Assembly: GCA_004194705.1 (NCBI GenBank)
Contig: SADC01000841.1
Coordinates: 723,561 to 787,560 of the forward strand
DNA length: 64,000 nucleotides
Direction: 5' to 3'
Origin: Ditylenchus dipsaci
Lineage: Eukaryota > Nematoda > Chromadorea > Rhabditida > Anguinidae
Below, piece by piece: positions 34,759-46,289 of the stretch. The notes beneath the pieces are model-generated. The model had not been told where the DNA came from and did no database searches. It saw only the letters and a list, made by a program, of their open reading frames with translations. Numbering within the stretch: position 1 is the stretch's first letter; each line of letters begins with the position of its first letter. Position numbers and translations under genes: made by a program.

Positions 34759-35069
34759 TAGCTTACGTAAAATTAGCTATTTTAGTTTCCACTAATTTTG
34801 AATAAAATTAGCCGATTTGAGTCGAGTTCAGTCGAAAATATTTCTATGGAAAGTGGATACTTTTCTTTAAGTGAATGAAAACATTTATATACAAGCGTGT
34901 AGTCTTTATTTCAAGCTATCAGTTTCGGTCTAAAATCTAAAAATTTTGGTAAAACATTGCGTAAAACAATGAATAAAGTCAAAAAATTTTGAAAAATTGA
35001 GTTAACCGTGAAACGACCCTAATCTTCTTCGAACTGGGAGGGTATATGCATAAAAAATTTATAATTTTC

Positions 35070-35075
35070 TTTATT
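35070..35075 (-). terminator. Polyadenylation signal AATAAA
   Basis: AATAAA on the minus strand, about 30 bp beyond the stop codon of the membrane-protein exon. Confidence 0.45.
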
Positions 35076-35105
35076 AAAATTGCACAATGTACACATAAAA
35101 CAATA

Positions 35106-35359
35106 TCAATAATGCTGGACCATTTTTTTGCCGAAAAATATGGAATAAATCACAGAAAAAATGCCGAACATAAATGCTCCAAGTGCCAAGAAACTGATCA
35201 CGTAGAACCAAAATGAAGGCGGATTTACTCGAGGGTCACTGGAGCTGGCTGCGCCCCAAATCAAGGCAATCAAGGCTAGTATGTAGGGGATCATAGCAAC
35301 AGCTAGAAGAAGTCCAGCCAAAAAGTCAATAGACGAAACACCGGATTGATCTCTTCATG
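35106..35359 (-). CDS. Last exon of a small integral membrane protein
   Basis: After the acceptor ..GATTTAG (exon begins 35359) the frame reads RDQSGVSSIDFLAGLLLAVA, continuing MIPYILALIALIW. A polar loop ASSSDPRVNPPS follows, then a second hydrophobic segment WFYVISFLALGAFMFGIFSV and the basic tail FFGKKMVQHY before the stop. Two transmembrane helices are evident. An AATAAA signal follows 30 bp after the stop on the same strand, supporting a real 3' end. The upstream intron holds a MITE (35389-35729), and earlier exons were not found. I do not recognise the family. Confidence 0.5.
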
Positions 35360-35388
35360 CTAAATCAACAAATAAGGAAAAATACGAA

Positions 35389-35729
35389 GGCTACCTTCAC
35401 ACCTTTTGTTTGACATGAACGTTTTCCACACTCATAATTGGCCATAAATTTTGCTGGAAAAATGCCTTCGATAAGATTTTTTTGCATTCAGTTTCTCAGC
35501 AAGTGCCCATTTTAAGCGCTAGGAATATGCAGGAGTTTTCACAAAATAAAGCAAAATTTTGATTTGTTTGACCAACGGTCAGAACTCCGAGGGCACTCAA
35601 AAACAGAGCTCACTGGGGATCTGAATGCAAATAAAACTTCGTCGAAAGCATTTTTCCAGCAAAAGTTATGGGCAATTATTAGTGTTAAACACGGCTGTGT
35701 CAAACAAGAGGTGCGAATGTAGCCTAACA
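35389..35729. mobile_element. MITE with ~105-bp terminal inverted repeats
   Basis: AGGCTACCTTCACACC..TTTGTTTGACA on the left is mirrored by TGTCAAACAAGAGGTG.GAATGTAGCCT on the right. Similarity continues inward through TTTTGCTGGAAAAATGC. There is no coding content. Confidence 0.6.
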
Positions 35730-36473
35730 AGACAACCTCTCAGGCTTGTTTTTTTTGCTAGTCCAGGAGAATACAGTCTCATTAAAAAAAAGAATATGTA
35801 ATTTTCAATCGAGATTTTGGGCCCATAGCCAAAAACTTTTTATAAAAAAAAACAAAGTATGTGAATTTTTTTGAAGACCATAAAATTAAAAAGTTCTATT
35901 CGTTTTCAGTAGCTTTTATTGACTATCGGCTCAACTGGCGACCAGACATTTTCCACTATTAGTGGAATTTGTCGCGCGACATATTCCACTATAATAGAAA
36001 ATGTCGGCTAGAATCTGTCGCGCGACATTTTCTACTATTAGTCGAAATTGTCGCGCGACATTTTCTACTATAATAGAATTTGTCGCGCGACATTTTCCAC
36101 TATTTCAGAATTTTTCGTACAACGTTATCTGATTTTTTCGAATATCGTAATTTTATACAAGATGAATAACCTCAAATCTTTATAACACTGGTCTACACTC
36201 TGAAAAAATGATAATTTGGAAGTTATTTTGATCACGTTTTTTTGCGAGTGTTTCACCTATTATAACTATATCTGATTTAACGTGATAGGAGTGCGAAAAT
36301 GTGAGGCTTAAGGAAAATTGCCGGTATATATGCTTTTTGGCACTGTGATACTCTGATACTATCTTTCCACAGCTGTACTTTTCACAAATTGCAGTTCAGC
36401 CAAAAGTATTTTTATTCAGAACCCGAGCAAACAACAAAACGTACACTAACAAGAATGAGCATGAAAAAAATTA

Positions 36474-38701
36474 TTATTCGTCTGAACTTTCTGCTTCGCT
36501 TTCTTCAATATCGTCCAAATCAGGATGCAGATCTTTGGCAAACCACAGCGTTTCTTGAACTGAGCGAAGGAAAGAGACCAAATCTTCATTAGAGCAAATT
36601 TCGTTAAGCGATTTTTCTTCCCATTTCACAAGCAAGGCATGTAATAGCTCTTCTGATCGCTGCTGAGTAGCACGAATTCTACGAAATGGCTCTTCAGGCT
36701 TATCTTCATGCCTAAAATAACAGTGACCTTTACAATATATATAGTGTAAAAAACCTCTCAATTGCATGTCTGACAGCCTCTTCTTCTTCGATTTGAAACT
36801 GAATGACTTTGCTCCTATCTGGCTTACCTCCACCTGCAAAATGGGCTTTATATTCTCGATTCCAAGACTCCACCGAATTGTTAGTAACAGGCAGTTGAGC
36901 TCTTACGTACTTGTTGATGTTCCATGTATATATTGGATAATTGGCAGGTCGCAGGCTCAATCCAGTCCCACGGAAAAGGTATATCTTCCGAAAGTAGTCC
37001 ATAAACGCTAAAATAGACGTGAAACTTTGTCTACCATATGTTTATGACAGTGTAAAACATACCAGCTGCTCGAGTTTGTTGTCCTGAATTGGAATCCCCT
37101 GGTTGATCAAATCATTGAAAGCGTCCATTAAAGCAATGTAACCGCGAATGACGTCTCTCAGTGGCAAATAAGCAATTTTCGAAAAGAGCACAATCCAATC
37201 TGCAAGATCGTTGCTGCTGTAGAAGCTTGCCATTCCATGCCCATAGGCCCATTTACGATTAGATTGAGAAGAGGAAACACACACTTAATCGGCTCCGCAC
37301 CGGTGAACATTTGAGACAAAATATTAGCTGGTGCATGCTCATAATCCATATAAAAGTAAAACTTACAGCAGCTTATTGAAAATGTTGCCAACCTGACAAA
37401 AAAAAGCCTGATGTTGTAACTTTCAGGAGGCAATGAGAAAACTTCTCGAAAAACACGGCCATATGTTAGTTCGGCTTTATTTTGCATCCACACAAAAGCG
37501 ATTGGTAGAAAACGACCGTCAAGAAGAGCATGGATTGTAAAGAACTGAATGCAAAAATGCAATCAAAATTTAAAAAAAAGTTGATCTACCTGTGAAAATC
37601 CGCGTGGTGACTTAGTATACGTAGCATCAAAGGCAATCAGGAAAGCTCGTTGTAAGACGTGATGACCAAAAGACGATCTCCAAACCATTATCCAAGGATG
37701 ATCTAGAATATTTTTAAGTAGGAATATAAATAAGTCAGGTGGTTACCTGGCTCCTCTTTTCGCGAATCATAAAGTAAAAATTGTTGACTGTCTTCTGCAC
37801 TGTCTAAGGAATTTTCGGCGCTACTAGCGAATACCCCCCAAGCATCCGACCTTTAAAAATTGCTGTAACTACCCCTGCAAACAACAAGTTTAGGCTTAGC
37901 CCTTAGGCTTGGGGGTAGGCCAGCGTACGGAAGTTATGACTAATGAAGAGTTTGCGCACATTTTCCGGGGTCTGGGACATATATTTGGGTACTTTTTACT
38001 AAAGTAAAAAAAGTGAAAATCGTTGGGGGGGGGGGGTATTCGCTAGTAGGGTCAAATTTTCATATTTCTGGCTCTTTAGTGTCAATTGTTTGAACATTGA
38101 TCTGTGAGCATATATAGTACGTCCTAATTGATCCCACAAATGAGAAATTACCTTGTACTTGTTACGCTGAATTTGCCTGGAAATGCTTCCTTAGGGAGTG
38201 TTGCTCTCAGCTGTCTACTAGCTCCTCTTTTGATTGAACGAACGATGGACTTCGTCTTAGTGATTGGCAAAACTTTGGCGACATCATAACCTTTACGCAA
38301 TCTTTGGCGAACCTGAATCAAACTTTACCGATCACCACACAAAAACCTTAACAAGGCTTACCTTGTAGTCATTAGGCTTTGCATCATGATTATGAAGCTT
38401 GGTCAAAAGAAAAAGCGACTTTTCAAGCTTCATGAACCCTCTTGCCTTGCAGTTGCGATAGATGCCACGGCTATTTTTGACCTTCTGTTGACACTTGAAG
38501 AACGTTGTTACCACAATTTCAGTACTTTCCTAAACAATCAATCAGTAAGTTAGGACCAAACGCCAAAAATACCCTTGAAAAGACATAACGATACCCTTCA
38601 GCCAAAATAAATTGCTTTCTAACCATATTTGTTTCCTTCTGCTCGACTTGAACCTTGGACAAAAAGCTCATCTCTTCTGCATCAGAATCACTTGATGACA
38701 T
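36474..38701 (-). CDS. MULE transposase with N-terminal FLYWCH zinc finger
   Basis: Likely start [11 protein letters not shown] at 38701. Exons read from splice sites: 38573-38701, 38362-38529, 38152-38312, one ending 37747, 37590-37702, one from 37544, then further pieces to the stop near 36474. The FLYWCH-type finger spans exons 1-2 ([29 protein letters not shown]). The DDE core follows MULE order: [14 protein letters not shown] (first Asp), [28 protein letters not shown] (second Asp), and [15 protein letters not shown] with the expected Glu. The [13 protein letters not shown] block shows a probable one-base break near 37280. It would cut and paste the element through the TIRs. Whether it is active is unknown; the MITE at 37815-38055 lies between exon 3 and the exon ending 37747, perhaps within an intron. 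Confidence 0.8.
37815..38055. mobile_element. MITE inside the MULE, poly-C/poly-G ends
   Basis: The ends CTACTAGCGAATACCCCCC and GGGGGGTATTCGCTAGTAG are perfect inverted repeats. The design matches the elements at 16409 and 49611 (CTACCGGAGTATACCCCCC). It contains GGCCAGCGTACGGAAGTTATG, also seen near 55100 in inverse. Confidence 0.75.
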
Positions 38702-39147
38702 TTTAGCAATCTGAAAGAGCACTAACTATACGTCATCTAAATATTGATTTCGCTTCCAAGAGGGGGAATTATCGGAAAAAGAGAAAGTTAACTCAGAGAA
38801 AATGCGATGAGCGAAAATATATACACGACAGATCAAGAAGCAAAAACAGACTATTCTAACTGCTACACAATATTAGAAAATGTCGCGCGACAATTTCGAC
38901 TAATAGTAGAAAATGTCGCACGACAAATTCTAGCCGACAAATTCTAAAATAGTGGAAAATGTCGCGCGACAAATTCTATTAATAGTAGAAAATGTCTGAC
39001 TGCCGCTCAACTTCTTAACAAAATTGATTAAAAGTCGCATATTGGCCATACAAGGAGGCCAAGTAAAAAATGAGCTTTATGGGTGCCTTTGTAGGCAAAA
39101 AATTATTAAAAACTTTGTGAGTGATATATAGTTGTGGCCGCTGATTA

Positions 39148-39408
39148 GTGAAAAAAATTCTTTTTTTAACTATTTCCGCCATTCTTCCGTTTAATTTTGA
39201 CTTATACAAGTTTGGTGGCAGTTACATGTCGGATAGTACACTTTTTGTTTATAATTCTTTCACAAGCGGTCAATTAAGAAATGCTTTAAACAACAAAGTA
39301 GCAAAAGTCTACATTCCAGATTTTAACTTGAATTTTTTCGGATTGCTATTTCGTATTAGCACATTAGAACACATATTAGCACATATTATCTTTATCGATT
39401 CTTTCTGA
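39148..39408 (+). CDS. Unrecognised frame with signal-like start (doubtful)
   Basis: The frame MKKILFLTISAILPFNF.. has a hydrophobic start, followed by FTSGQLRNALNNKVAKVYIP and DFNLNFFG. The latter part vaguely resembles a serpin 'V.V.IP.F' strand, but there is no hinge or reactive-loop sequence, so I do not assign a family. It may be chance. Confidence 0.2.
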   Translation: MKKILFLTISAILPFNFDLYKFGGSYMSDSTLFVYNSFTSGQLRNALNNKVAKVYIPDFNLNFFGLLFRISTLEHILAHIIFIDSF

Positions 39409-39991
39409 CTTATACTTTAAAAAATTAAAATAGAAAGTTTTTCTGGGCCAAGCGATTCTTTAGACTAAACAAGTCGGTTCTGAAATAAAGAACTTTCATC
39501 AAAAGAAATTAGCAACCTACTTCCATTGTTCTTCTGGTTGTGACTAGCAAAGGAGTAGATGAAGAATAAGTTCCTACAGGTGGGCTTGACATTTATCAGT
39601 TAAGACTAGACTTTAAGAAGCAAAAATAAGCTTTTTCAAAAACTTTTTAAATTAAGCAAATATATTTATTATTTTTGGAAATTAGAAACAAGAATGTGTC
39701 ATATAAGTTGTTATTATTGCTGTTACCGTGTGGTAAATACAACAACTGAGATGAACTATCGCCCCTCCCTTTATTTTGTTTATTAGCCGACCAAACTGCA
39801 ATGTGCCATATGATTGCAGCAGATAAAAGTGGTAAACAAGCACGAAAATGTGATAATAAATAATCAAAAGAGTTTTTTTTATAAAGAAATTGAAGCGAAA
39901 TTTTATTGTCGAAAGAGTAAAAGTTAGGCAATTCAAATAAAATTTTCTTGAATAATTTGGAGTCCTGAAGAAATTTTCACACCAACATGTA

Positions 39992-40383
39992 CAGTCGAGT
40001 CCCGCTAACCCGGCACCCCAAAAAGAAATTTTCGAAGTATTTTTTCAATTGTGTTTTTACAGTCTGATAGCAAATATCGTGAGGATTCCGATTTTGCCGA
40101 TCGTTTTTCAAAAACCTAATATTTTTGGCTCTAAAAGACCAAAACCCCGCTAACCCGGCACCATATTTTTAAAAAGGGTGTCGGGTTAGCGGGGTTTTGG
40201 TCTTTTAGAGCCAAAAATATTAGGTTTTTGAAAAACGATCGGCAAAATCGGAATCCTCACGATATTTGCTATCAGACTGTAAAAACACAATTGAAAAAAT
40301 ACTTCGAAAATTGGGTTAAAAAAAGTGTCGGACCCAAGGCGGGAACGAACTTTTTGGGGTGCCGGGTTAGCGGGACTCGACTG
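39992..40383. mobile_element. Near-perfect palindromic pogo-type MITE (392 bp)
   Basis: CAGTCGAGTCCCGCTAACCC at 39992 mirrors GGGTTAGCGGGACTCGACTG at 40383, flanked by TA. The arms pair almost completely through GGATTCCGATTTTGCCGATC and its complement, around a centre near 40170. The terminal CCCGCTAACCCGGCAC block also occurs near the centre, so the element looks like a head-to-head duplication. Confidence 0.8.
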
Positions 40384-40651
40384 TAGTTAACATCTTAACC
40401 CGTTTTTGCCGTAAATGAGATTGGCTAGGTCCCAAGCACTATTATTGTTAGCAAGAAACATCGATTTCACTCCATTCTTTCATCGCAATTTCACACAAAT
40501 ATGTATTCATAAAAAATGTAGAGCCAAAATTATTATCCTGTTCTTCAATTTCAATTTTTGACATGTAAATTAATTTTTTACATACGGTACCTGGCAAGTT
40601 CGGTCTCACCTGTAGTTTTCTAAATATATTTTTTTCAATCTTTGGTTTTTT

Positions 40652-41672
40652 TATGGCTCGGTCACGGACTGTGACTTAGACTGAGACTATTTTAACTACA
40701 TGAACACTTTTTGGTCTCACAAGGAAACCGCCCGAACTGTACGATCAAATTCCTAAATTCTGTAAAAGCCATCTTTCAGAGCATAGTCGATTTGTATAGT
40801 GTAGCCGGAGTTATTTTGGCAGGCAGAGACAAAAATTTTGAGTTGTAGGTCAAAGAAAGACGGAAACCCCGAAAAACGCCACTTTAGGATATTTCAGTGC
40901 TCCAATTCTCTGTGTTTTGTGTATCAAGTGCCAAATCTGATTATTATGACCTTGTGTTACTTTTCGATTTTACGTCTGATAGTGATGTTTTTAAAAATCA
41001 TTTTAAAATTTTCTGAAAACTCAAATTTTAGTGATGAAATGTGCCATGAAAATATCAGTTTTCAGAAAATTTTAAAATAATCTCTAAAAACATCACTATC
41101 AGACGTAAAATCAAAAAGTAACATGAGGTCATAATGATCAGATTTGGCACTTGATGAACGAAACACCGAGAATTGGAGCACTGAAATATCCAAAGTTGGC
41201 GTTTTTCGGGGTTTTCCGACTATCTTTGACCTAAAGCTCAAAATTTTTGTCGCTGTCCGCCAAAAAAACTCCGGATACACTATACAAATCGACTATGCTT
41301 TACAAGTTAGCTTTAACAGAATTCGCGAATTTGATCGTACAGTTCGGGCGGTTTCCTTGTCAGTCTAAGTCTTAGTCTCAGTCTAAGGTGTTCACGGAGT
41401 GAGACTCAGATTGAAACTCAGACAATTTCTCTATACGTGTTTACTTCTTTAACGGTTGAAAATAGCTTTAAAACGTTTCTTTGCATGTCTTCTTTCTCCG
41501 CCGACCATCCTTCATATTCATCTAACATTTTCTGTGCGTTTTTTCTAAATTGAAAAACTTTAGTTTCATTCTAAGTCTTAGTCGGATTCCAAGGATTCCG
41601 ATTTTCCCGATCAGTCTTAGTATAAGTCTTGGTCTCAGTCTAAGTCGCTGTCCGTGAACGATCAATAAAGGT
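40652..41672. mobile_element. Large foldback element with ~300-bp arms (1 kb)
   Basis: The outer ends CTCGGTCACGGACTGTGACT and GTCGCTGTCCGTGAACGATC are inverted. An inner palindrome runs from about 40727 to 41363 (GAAACCGCCCGAACTGTACG mirrored by CGTACAGTTCGGGCGGTTTC) with its centre near 41043. The words TAAGTCT(T/C)AGTCT are reiterated in the right outer arm. The short open frames on both strands are mirror images. Confidence 0.75.
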
Positions 41673-41923
41673 GAAGCACCATGATGTTCCATCTGTTTTG
41701 AAAAAATATACTAGGGTATCCATCTGTTCTTAAAAATTTTTTTTGTTCTTTTTCAGTATTAGCACAACAAATTCAACGTAAAAGTCACTTACTGCCCATT
41801 TTTCATTTTTTCCATTAATTTTTTTATGTTTGTGTAAGATCTGCCTCTTATGTTAGCAATTTACATGATTAAAAAATTTAATTTTGTTTTCGGAGTAAAA
41901 AAGCTTTCAGTTGTAATTTAATA

Positions 41924-42380
41924 CAGTCGACGCTCTCTATAACATACACCCCTAAAGTTCGTTCCCGTCTTAGGTCCAACACTTTTTTTAACCTAATTTC
42001 GGTAATGTTTTGCCAAATGTGATTCGTCAGTCTAGTCCGAAATTTCGCAAGGATTCCGATTTTGCCGATCGTTTTTGCAATCGACAAAAGTTTTGCCAGT
42101 ATGACCCGCGACGCTCTCTGTAAGATACACCTAAATCTTAAAAATGTGTATCGTACAGAGAACGTTGCGGGTCTCACTGGCAAAACTTTTGTCAATTGCA
42201 AAAACGATCGGTAAAATCGGAATCCTTGCGATATTTCCGACTATGTGACATTTGGCATTTGGACATTTGGCGTTTGGCGAATGACATTTGGCGAAAAATT
42301 TTACAAATCAGGTTAAAAAAAGTGTCAGACCCAAGACATGAACGAACTTTGGGGGTGTATTTTATAGAGAGTGTCGACTG
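41924..42380. mobile_element. Palindromic pogo-type MITE (457 bp)
   Basis: CAGTCGACGCTCTCTATAAC at 41924 mirrors GTTTATAGAGAGTGTCGACTG-like sequence ending at 42380, flanked by TA. The inner block GGATTCCGATTTTGCCGATC is shared with the MITE at 39992. An insertion of GACATTTGGCGAA-type words (42246-42295) makes the right arm longer. Confidence 0.75.
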
Positions 42381-42389
42381 TAGTTTCTA

Positions 42390-43380
42390 ATGTTCAATTA
42401 AATTTGATGATACAAATGAGGTGTCAAACATATTCTCCAACACACATTCTTTTAACGATAAAAAAATTCAGGTTAACAAAAGAAATTTATATATTTTTTA
42501 AGTTGTCGTTGAAGTTGTCTAGAAAATTTAAGGCACCATGTGTTAAAAACGAATCCCACATAAAGCATAGCCAGTCGCACAAGAAGAGAATTTCTATTGT
42601 AGGTTGTATTTTCACACAGGGAATTTAATTTAGATGCCACACAACTAACAAAAAAAAACAATAGAGTTTAAGTATACCACCAACTATAGATTACCACGAT
42701 TGTTTTAGCAGGTGTTTCCGCTGGCTTTTGAGAGTTTTCTGTCGTGGGAATTGCTCACAAGCAGCCAAAAAAAAATAGCTATGAAATATATGAAATCTTA
42801 TTGAAAAATTTAAATTAGAGCATTTTTAGTCTTGTCTTAAATTTTTTCATACATTCTTTAAACATTTTTTATTTTACTAAAATCATCGTTGCTAGAAGCT
42901 GTGCGAGGGTAAAAGAGAAGACTTGGGGTCAGTTTTAAGTAGAGAATATAAAAAATATTCTATTACTTTAAAAGGAAAGTCAAAAGATGATAATATTACA
43001 TCCTTCGGAAGTGGGCCAGCAAGACATAGTATCTGGGCGTCATAAGTATCTGGGCGTCACACATGACTGTACATAAAAAATTGTGTTTGTGAAAGTTTTT
43101 ATCATTAAAACTGAATTTTGAAACGCTACTAGTTAATAAAACTAAATTTGCAAAGTTTTACTTTAAAAATTGTTTTGAGCTTAAAATGTTCATAAAAACA
43201 AATTCAAATCAGTTTATGACATATACAAATGTTTATTAGCACCTGTCTTTTCAACAACAATAAAAAGCCAGGTGTAAGAAAAAACTTTTTGACGTTGTTT
43301 GATTGTTAAGGTTCTTGTTGATTTCTTTAAAGTTTTATTCTACCTTTTAGGTAATTCTGATATAAAGCATGTTAGTGTCT
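42390..43380. other. No recognised gene
   Basis: AT-rich. A 13-bp word TATCTGGGCGTCA is repeated at 43030-43060. No coding or RNA feature is seen. Confidence 0.35.
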
Positions 43381-43386
43381 CCCTTT

Positions 43387-43605
43387 AATTAGCCGCTTTG
43401 TCCCCTAATAAGCCGGCCTTCTCGACTTCAAGAACACATATTTCAGCCCAAAGTGAATATTTTGCAGAGCTGTTAATTGTGTTTTTGAGCTCACTGATTT
43501 CGCTTTTTATATTTTGGATTTCCACCTAAATCTCGAGATTGACCTCAAATTTTTCGGATTTTCGAAATCCAGATACAGGAAATAATATGATTACAGGAAA
43601 TACGG
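43387..43605. mobile_element. MITE copy, 'GAGGAAATACGG' family
   Basis: The right end reads ACAGGAAATACGGTA. The interior CATATTTCAGCCCAAAG and GATTGACCTCAAATTTTTC match other copies. The left end, CCCTTTAATTAGCCG, is degenerate. Confidence 0.55.
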
Positions 43606-44235
43606 TATGCATGGGTGGGCAGAAAAACAAAAACAATTCAATTAGTCTTGCTTAAAATTTGTGGATGTAATATGTCTATGTACTTCTTCAAAATATTTTA
43701 CAGAAATTGAGTTATAAAATGGCTATTTTCTAGATTATTTCCATCTTTGCTGAGCTAAAAGATAGCTAAATGTATTAATTTAGTTAAATTTTTTTAGTTA
43801 AGTTAACGTTTTAGATTAGAAAGACTCTTTTTATGTCGTCCCAGAACTTGACTGAACGATGTATATTGGCACAAATTATGGCTAATGATTTGGAATGAAC
43901 TTTGCAGAGATTCTAAAGCTTTTTTTATCTGCGATCACTTTAGTCCTTCTGTTTTTTGCCTTTACTCGTAGCAGACAAAAGAGATTTCCAGTACATGGCA
44001 ACTTTTTGTAATATTTTAAGTATGAAGCTGAAATCGTAGTTTTTATATAGAATTTATAATTTACACGAAACGCTCTGCTTTGCGCAGTCCTCATTGACCA
44101 AAAATAAAATTTTTGAAATGGGGAAACAAGTTAGATAGTACTGAAGGGCTGGTGGAATTCGTACTTTCGTTCTTTTTTCTTGTTTTTTTAAAGAAGAAAA
44201 TGCAAGAAGAGTTTGTAAATGCACATAATTTGCCT

Positions 44236-44437
44236 TAAAGGGCCATTGCCGTCTCCGACAACGAGAATTTCAAATGTTTGAATTCGCGCGGGACAGTTCT
44301 CTTTCGCCTCCCTATGTACTCTTTTGACTTGCTTTGAATGACTCAAAAGAGTAAAATGAAAGACGAAAGAGAACTGTCCCGCGCGAATTCAAACGTTTGA
44401 ATTCTCGTTGTCGGGGACGGCTATGGTCCTTTAAAGG
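44236..44437. mobile_element. MITE, 'TTAAAGGGCCATTGCCGTC' family, palindromic copy
   Basis: AAAGGGCCATTGCCGTCTCCG mirrors CGGGGACGGCTATGGTCCTTT. Between them GAATTCGCGCGGGACAGTTC is mirrored by GAACTGTCCCGCGCGAATTC. TTAA can be drawn at both ends. Confidence 0.7.
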
Positions 44438-44639
44438 GGGGGACCGTTTTATATCCGGAAAGGTTTTGAACGGAAAGTTGGAAATTTAAAATAATAATTA
44501 AAAATAAAATTTTTTTGTGTTGACTTTTTATTTTATTTATTAAATTTTATGCTATAAAACTTTTGTGATGTAATGACATGCTCAATAGGCAAGGAAGAAC
44601 TGACTTTCTAATAAATGAACAGTAAAAATAAAAGATTAA

Positions 44640-45170
44640 ATGGGGGGGGGGGTGGTTACAACTTTATCGCCTTAGGTCACAGGTTCGACTACCACTGGCT
44701 GCAGACCTTACTTTTTCTCTTCTTTTCTTCACAAGTTCAGTGTCAAAATGTAACCAAGATTCTGGGCTTTCCTTGAGCTATCATACAGACGAAAAGTTGG
44801 TATAAAGTTAAGTCTGAAATATAAAAAACGTTGAACCATGTCCAATTCGATGAAATTCTCAATAGGACTATCCCAGAACCATTTGGTATTTATTTGGAAC
44901 TGACGTTTTTTCACAATTTTAATTTACATACTCATTTGCAACCTTACACTCAAAATGTAGCCCAGCTTCTTGCCGTCATTTTCAGCATAAGGTTGTATAA
45001 AATAATGTAAATTGAAATCGCAAAAAATCTCATTTCCTAAATAATACCGAAATCCTACCCTTCAATAGTACTCACTTTTCCCTGGTCAAATCTTCGCTAG
45101 CTACCTTGCTTTTCTGAAGTGATTTTGGTGTAGAAAATTTGCTATCTGATTCCCCGTGAAATTCTGAATC
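44640..45170 (+). repeat. Long tRNA-headed interspersed repeat, plus orientation
   Basis: It opens ATCGCCTTAGGTCACAGG then TTCGACTACCACTGGCTGC, then TTTTTCTCTTCTTTTCTTCACAAG. It stays alignable by eye with the minus-strand copy at 30223-30925 through GAACTGACGTTTTTTC and TTCTGAAGTGATTTTG. The tRNA-like head plus a body of about 450 bp suggests a long SINE. Confidence 0.55.
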
Positions 45171-45546
45171 TAGAAAGTTACTTAAGTATTGAGAAATAAA
45201 AAAAATGAATAGAGGATGAGGCTATATAAAGCTAAGTACGCATCAGACTTCGATTTTCCACCTCGAGTTCGACATATGGCTTTCTAACTCCATTGTGGTT
45301 AAGCCTATATACGTTATTTGGTCTGCTCATGCCCACTGAGTTCAGCATTACATCATAGAAAGCTTATAGCATGAAGTTAGTGAAATGAACTATCAAGAGA
45401 AAAAATGACAACTATTTTCAATTTTAACTTTCCGCTCGAAACCTTTCCGGACATGAAACAGTCCCCCCCCCCTTTAATTAAAACTCTTTCATTTCTCACT
45501 TTCGAACTTAAAAAAATCAGTCAAAAATTTCCCATGGCTTTTTTAT

Positions 45547-45700
45547 GACTCAGGATGAATACCCACTCATCCTGAGTCAGATGTTGACCGTGTTAACTCT
45601 GGAATTTCTCGTATATCATGCGAGAAATTCTACAGTTATTAACGCACAGTTATCTACGGGCAAAATCAGACTAAAGATGAGTGGGTGTTCATCCTGAGTC
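45547..45700. mobile_element. Short MITE, 'GACTCAGGATGA' ends
   Basis: GACTCAGGATGAATACCCAC at 45547 is mirrored by GTGGGTGTTCATCCTGAGTC ending at 45700. The interior GCGAGAAATTCTACAGTTAT also occurs near 27068. Confidence 0.6.
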
Positions 45701-46289
45701 GAAATTTAAATTGAAGCGTTTTATATATTATTAATAGCTCATATTTAGCTTCGACAAAAAACCGTTCGAACTATCGCCCGCAAACCTCCATATTTTAAGT
45801 CGCTCTTAACCTTTTTTCCGTGGTTTTCGATGGGCTGAAGACGAAAAACAGGCTGAATAAAGCCACCAATTTTTTGGGAGGTGTCTTGGTTCCTGACCGG
45901 TAAATAATCCCCGATTCCAAATGGTCAAAAGATCAGATAGGGAAACCAAGAAATCAAAATTCAGTTATTATTTTTATTCAAATCTAAATTAAATATTATT
46001 ATTTTTTCAAATGTTTTTGAAATTAATGAAATCGTACCAGCAAATTCAAAAAGTCGAAATTACCGTGGACACGTAAAAGCAATGGCAGTAACGAGTAAAA
46101 ATCTTAGGTTCTTTGTCTAAATCTTGTTATACTTTACCTTGTTGAGTGCTTTGGAATTGTGTTTATGGAGCTAAGATACCAAGTAATAACTTTTTTGAAG
46201 ATTTTTTTATTAAACTTTGATCCTCACAGGTTTTATATAGAATATATTCTCACCCTTGCCAACTACTAACCTATCCTTGGTTTGTTTAA

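Larger units (their letters stand above)
35937..39004. mobile_element. Complete FLYWCH/MULE-type DNA transposon (3.07 kb)
   Basis: The inverted ends GGCGACCAGACATTTTC (35937) and GAAAATGTCTGACTGCC (39004) extend about 170 bp inward as several TTTGTCGCGCGACATTTTC modules. GCTCAACT flanks both sides (35929-35936 and 39005-39012), an 8-bp target duplication. A ninth base does not match, although MULEs usually give 9. A spliced transposase gene fills the interior on the minus strand. One MITE (37815-38055) sits within it. A short derivative lies at 22583-22703. Confidence 0.85.

Noticed and set aside
40838..41368. Paired short frames on opposite strands
   Set aside because: They are the two halves of one palindrome translated twice.
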